Assembly: GCA_028023455.1 (NCBI GenBank)
Contig: JAQFVV010012420.1
Location: 6,575,176 to 6,639,175 of the forward strand
Origin: Epiperipatus broadwayi
Lineage: Eukaryota > Onychophora > Udeonychophora > Euonychophora > Peripatidae
Direction: 5' to 3'
DNA: 64,000 bases
The position numbers and the translations under genes are program-made. Numbering within the stretch: position 1 is the stretch's first letter; every line of letters begins with the position of its first letter. The notes under the pieces were generated by a model. That model did no database searches and was not told where the DNA came from. It was given only the letters and a program-made list of their open reading frames with translations. Positions 60,158 to 64,000 of the stretch are shown one piece after another.

Positions 60158-60753
60158 TTATCCTAACTGACTAATCCCAACTTTCATACTGGAGACCTTA
60201 TAATTATAACCTTCTTTCTTTCCTATGTAACCTCCTGTCATATTTTCACTAGCTTTTAGCACATCTAACATATCTGCCATCCTTTCTATTGAGTATATAT
60301 CGGCAGCTATTAAAGCTTGTTCTACCTGTTGAGGTAGATTTCTTCTAGTAATTCTAACTATTTGTGGTTCAAATAAGGGACATGCAGTTAACATTTATAG
60401 TGAAACATCCTGACTATAAAAAATTGAGTATAACTTCCTTCTCTAGAGTTATATTCCTGATGGCCTATTTTATATTTCAGACTCTTATTTCTCTTTACTC
60501 CAAAACATTTGAATGTATTTTTGAAATCTCCATATGTCTCAGGTTTGTAAAAGAGTGCACATTACCAACTCTTTGATGAGGCATATAAATGATTACTGGC
60601 TATTGCCAATTTTTCTTTGTCACTCAATTGACTCAAAGAAAATAATTCATCAAAACCAGTCAAATACTCTATGGAGTTTTCCCCATATTCACCTCTAAAA
60701 ACCTTTACTTGTATATATTTAGATATATTGCTACTCCTCCCCTCATTCATCAA
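60158..60753 (-). pseudogene. gypsy 2 gag capsid-like region
   Basis: Two frames. 60753-60562 reads VKVFRGEYGENSIEYLTGFD and LSDKEKLAIASNHLYASSKS, resembling the retrotransposon gag pattern F-x-G...F...L-x-D-x-x-K-L...L-x-x-x-A. 60394-60158 reads RITRRNLPQQVEQALIAADI and SIERMADMLDVLKASE, matching its C-terminal helices. A frameshift and stops lie between them. Confidence 0.6.
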
Positions 60754-60895
60754 ACTCTATTCTTCTTCCTCTTGCCTCTTAGATCCTTTTTCTAACATAT
60801 GCACATTTTCTATGCCAATTAGGGTTATTTTCATAAACCTTGGGCCCCATGCTCTGTGGTAATCCATGTGAACCATTGCTAGACACTTCTTTCAC

Positions 60896-61790
60896 TCAAG
60901 TCTCCTTTATTTCGATCAATTTATCTTTCATCATGACTAAAGTTTTGTGATTAATGTCTTTTTCTTGACACCTTAGGTATTCTCTAACCTCCTCTACTAT
61001 AGTTCTTTTTTGACTCTTTATCTTGTCATCAAAGTCTATTTGCCCCTTCTGGCTATTTATTTTCACTTCTAATAAACTCTGCTTTATTTCTTCCATGGTG
61101 GTTTTTGTCACTTGATAACCTATATTATTTATTTCCTTTTGTACTTTCTTTAATTCATGATCAGCATTGCCCAATTGTTTTTGAATTGCTTCAAGTTATT
61201 GATTTCATTGTTAACATCCTACTTAAAGCTATTCTGAGCCTGTTCAGTATTTTGACATTTCTTGGATATTTTTCTATAACCTTCTTGTACTATCTCTAAT
61301 TTTTCTGCTACATCACCAAAATTCTTGCCCTATTTCTCTTGGCTTACTGCCAATTAATTTGTTAATTCCCTATAACTTGTATGACATCTTTCATCAAACT
61401 GTTGCTACCTATGTTTTAAATCCATTTTAATATTGTCTACTTTATCATTGGAAGATTTGAATTGATTTTGTAAATCCTTATTCTTTTATCTGTTTATTCA
61501 TCTTACCATCTATTTTCTGATCTAGACTAGTTATTCTACCATCTATCTCATTATTCAGATTATCTATTAATACCCTGATTTCTTGAGATTGTTTACCTAT
61601 CTTGTTACTCAGTTCTTCCATTTTCTGAGATTGTTTATTTACTTTCTTGAGATTGTTTATCTATCTGGTTACTCATTTCATTTCATTTCTTTAAATTGTC
61701 CATTATAGTTTGTAACAACTGATGGCCTAGCCTTTCCTCTGCCTTCATCACTTTGGTGGCTTTCTCCTTATCTTGATCCATGTTAAAATT
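60896..61790 (-). pseudogene. gypsy 2 gag N-terminal coiled coil
   Basis: A probable start at 61780 (MDQDKEKATKVMKAEERLGH) leads into a heptad-rich, Gln/Lys/Glu-rich region with many stops between 61700 and 61180. An open 92-residue piece at 61174-60896 (VQKEINNIGYQVTKTTMEEI, later KSQKRTIVEEVREYLRCQEK) is coiled-coil-like. Repeated wording (complement of cttgagattgtttatcta-type units at about 61580-61670) suggests internal repeat expansion. Confidence 0.55.
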
Positions 61791-61794
61791 CTTC

Positions 61795-63145
61795 CTACCC
61801 TTACCTATCAATACACATTCTTACAAAAATATCTATATTATTTACTATCTTTTATTTCTTGTTTTTCATTTTCTCTTTTTTTTTTGTCCCTCGATCTTTA
61901 ACACACATGGAGTCAACACCTTCATTTATCCACCAATACATTCTCTGATTTTTTATAACCACTACTTCTTAGCATTGATTCCTTTATATATTTATGATAC
62001 CAACTGTCAACAAATACAAAATTCTTTATTCACATTTTTTTCTCCATGTCCATCCCTCCTTCCAACTATCCACTCAACCACCTGTATCTTGAGTATCTCA
62101 TATCTACTTCCATAACTTTCAATTACTACCTAATTTTTATATAAAAATTGCCAAAATATCACATTCTATACTGGATCACAAACATTTTTCTCAAAACCCT
62201 GCTTGGGGGCAGGCCATTTCTATTACAGTGTGCCATGTCAACTGAAATCCCAGATGCAAATATACCTTCATAGCCACATGCTGGTGCACCATTCTGAACA
62301 GTACATAATTTTGAATGGAACCGAATAATTCAATAAGTATTATCATCTAATAAACAATCATTTATTATTACCATGGAAAGGTTCAAGGCTCCACTTATAA
62401 GTATCATTATATATTACCAGCCATGAATCCATTCCAGGGCTAGCTCATGGGATTTATTGGTTTAACCCCAATAGATTCAAAATGATATCTACAGTCTCTT
62501 TCTCATATTAACATTCCTATTCCACCCAAACCTATGACCCATACAGATCTTATGGGCATTTTGATATCAAAGCTGGGACAACCATTTCATCAGATTACCA
62601 AATCTCCCCATTCCCATCAATATTTATACAACACCTGGCTTCCACTGTACCACTATCCTATCAAATGAGCTATAATGAATTTATCACCATATTGACCCCT
62701 CCCCAACTATAATAAAAGACCATCCAGGATCACCATCATCTAGGTAATTATTTGGTCATCCATTTTTCCAATTATAAACTCATAAATTTAGGGCATATGA
62801 GTAAATCCCTTTGTCAGAGACATGAAGGAGACCTAGGACATCTCTTAAGCCCCACCTGTTACAATCTATATATCCATATTTACTTCATTTATGAATGTGG
62901 GTCTACTTTTATATAGCTCTATAATCTATTAACCAATGGTAACATTCATATTAATACCTTGTACAGTCATTAGTTATGATGATGAATATCCCACGATCAA
63001 CAAACACAAACCATACTCACCTCATCTAAATAGTCATGTATACTTGGGTCACTACTACTTGTGATGCTAAATCAAACTGATAACAATTGCAAACAACCAT
63101 GCCAATAGCACCCAACCATCCTCCTGATGACAATCATGTATGTCT
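61795..63145. other. possible gypsy 2 leader and flank
   Basis: Slightly richer in GC and pyrimidine-rich on the plus strand, adjoining the 5' end of gypsy 2. It may contain its leader or LTR, but I found no second copy. A cccc-acctgttacaatc boundary at about 62850-62867 could be an LTR edge; unproven. Confidence 0.25.
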
Positions 63146-63149
63146 ATCC

Positions 63150-63246
63150 TCAACATGTGTTATCAATTAACTAAATAACTAAACTAAAAAATATGGCTAT
63201 ACACAACATGTGTTAATTTTGTATACTAAATAACTAAACTAAAAAA
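63150..63246. repeat. 52-bp tandem duplication
   Basis: The blocks caacatgtgtta and actaaataactaaactaaaa (then aaata) occur in the same order at about 63150-63195 and 63202-63246. Confidence 0.8.
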
Positions 63247-63249
63247 TAC

Positions 63250-64000
63250 TTCTAATAATAACAATAATGCTACAGCAAGAATATTAGATAATTATGTTTA
63301 TTAAGATTCATTTATTTTAATAAATTTTCGATCATGTAATGGACTTCAATCATAATAGTAATCATAACAATACATAAATAAGAATTATTAAATGTATAAA
63401 TAAATAAGAGACTCAAGTATAAGTGCTCATATTTATCTTATGTAAGCTGATCTAATATGATACAACCAAATTAAAAAAAACACTCTATTTAATATTTTCT
63501 TCCAGCTTTATGTATATATGTTGTCAAATGCAATAAAATGATTATTTATGTGGTATGTGTGCATTCACTTTCACACAGGTGCGTCTATGCTTTATGAATC
63601 TGTTCCCACAATGTTACACCCATTGAGCATCTAAGATTTGATATGACCTATTCCTAATTTATTCTAATTAACCTATGTTCAGATATGCAGCCACACACAC
63701 TTTGTGATATGTTGATATATATAATGTAAAACACATTTTTCTTCACCTTATTAAATACAAATAAAATATATAAAAAAATTCTTTAAACCTTGAGCAAAGA
63801 AACATTTTACATCAAACTTAAATATGCAAATAAGCAAAAAGAAAACATTATACAAATATATATGGACAGGTTGCTCAAGTATTTTAGTTACCATATTAAT
63901 AACTAGGTAAGCAAACAAATAACAATAATAAATAAAAGACATAATTATAGCAACAAAAAAATATTCAAGGATAATTAAAAAAAAATACATCTAATGACTT
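63250..64000. other. AT-rich stretch, no gene seen
   Basis: No supported gene. The minus-strand frame at 63751-63990 is hydrophobic and AT-driven, with no recognisable family. Confidence 0.45.

Larger units (their letters stand above)
58875..61790 (-). mobile_element. Ty3/gypsy-type fragment (gypsy 2)
   Basis: The minus-strand order is coiled-coil gag (about 61790-60550), gag remainder (60394-60158), protease (59962-59624), RT N-terminal region (about 59560-59130, frameshifted) and an RT motif A fragment (59126-58875). Sequence similarity to gypsy 1 at RT motif A (FSTVDLTASYW against FSTLDLTASYW) shows related families. The rest of RT, RNase H and integrase are absent; the element ends abruptly in AT-rich DNA. 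Its gag is longer than in gypsy 1, which lost most of that region. Confidence 0.75.

Noticed and set aside
63751-63990. 79-residue hydrophobic minus-strand frame
   Set aside because: Phe/Ile/Tyr-rich from AT-rich DNA, no neighbouring coding evidence.

Overview
This is very AT-rich, repeat-dominated metazoan DNA. I see no intact host gene, no rRNA, no CRISPR and no bacterial-style operon. The mix of elements (two Penelope-like retroelement lineages, two Ty3/gypsy elements, several decayed non-LTR elements including an RTE-type LINE, tRNA-derived SINEs, foldback palindromes and many short tandem repeats) suggests a large invertebrate genome. Parts of the gypsy and RTE proteins look arthropod-like to me, but the species cannot be fixed from the sequence. 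The window reads as an intergenic or intronic transposon graveyard.

Layout. 0.8-2.5 kb: Penelope-like element 1 (PLE1, minus strand), with readable reverse transcriptase and GIY-YIG parts and a hammerhead-like fold at its 3' end. 3.3-5.5 kb: probable decayed LINE, minus. 7.8-9.75 kb: tRNA-Lys-type SINE head, then a second, heavily decayed Penelope-like element (PLE2, minus) whose 5' side is an inverted-repeat pLTR. 14.0-17.5 kb: SINE plus a degenerate gypsy element (minus). 17.86-18.02 and 23.7-23.87 kb: two copies of a foldback element. 22.75-23.18 kb: a segment richer in GC with promoter-like and splice-donor-like signals. 24.8-26.1 kb: local repeats. 29.7-31.2 kb: 5'-truncated LINE (plus). 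36.9-37.5 and 55.0-55.6 kb: two RTE-type LINE 3' ends (minus). 42.6-43.4 and 47.2-48.5 kb: possible LINE relics. 43.7-44.4 and 57.6-57.8 kb: short, internally deleted or solo derivatives of the PLE2 family. 50.2-51.1 kb: two SINE copies. 52.6-53.0 kb: an unidentified pseudogene. 58.9-61.8 kb: a second gypsy fragment (minus).

The most interesting signal is a hammerhead ribozyme fold in the pLTR-like repeat of the PLE2 family. At 44207-44263 (plus) the repeat has the conserved CTGATGA and GAAA boxes, a six-pair helix I, a three-pair helix II, a minimal helix III and a GTC cleavage triplet. An inverted copy of the same fold lies at 43867-43912 (minus), and degenerate or truncated versions are at 9.6 and 57.7 kb. 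The same repeat lies directly upstream of the PLE2 coding relic, which ties the ribozyme to that Penelope lineage. PLE1 carries a separate, more diverged hammerhead-like structure. Most other open frames in the window are chance frames in AT-rich DNA or antisense shadows of transposon genes.
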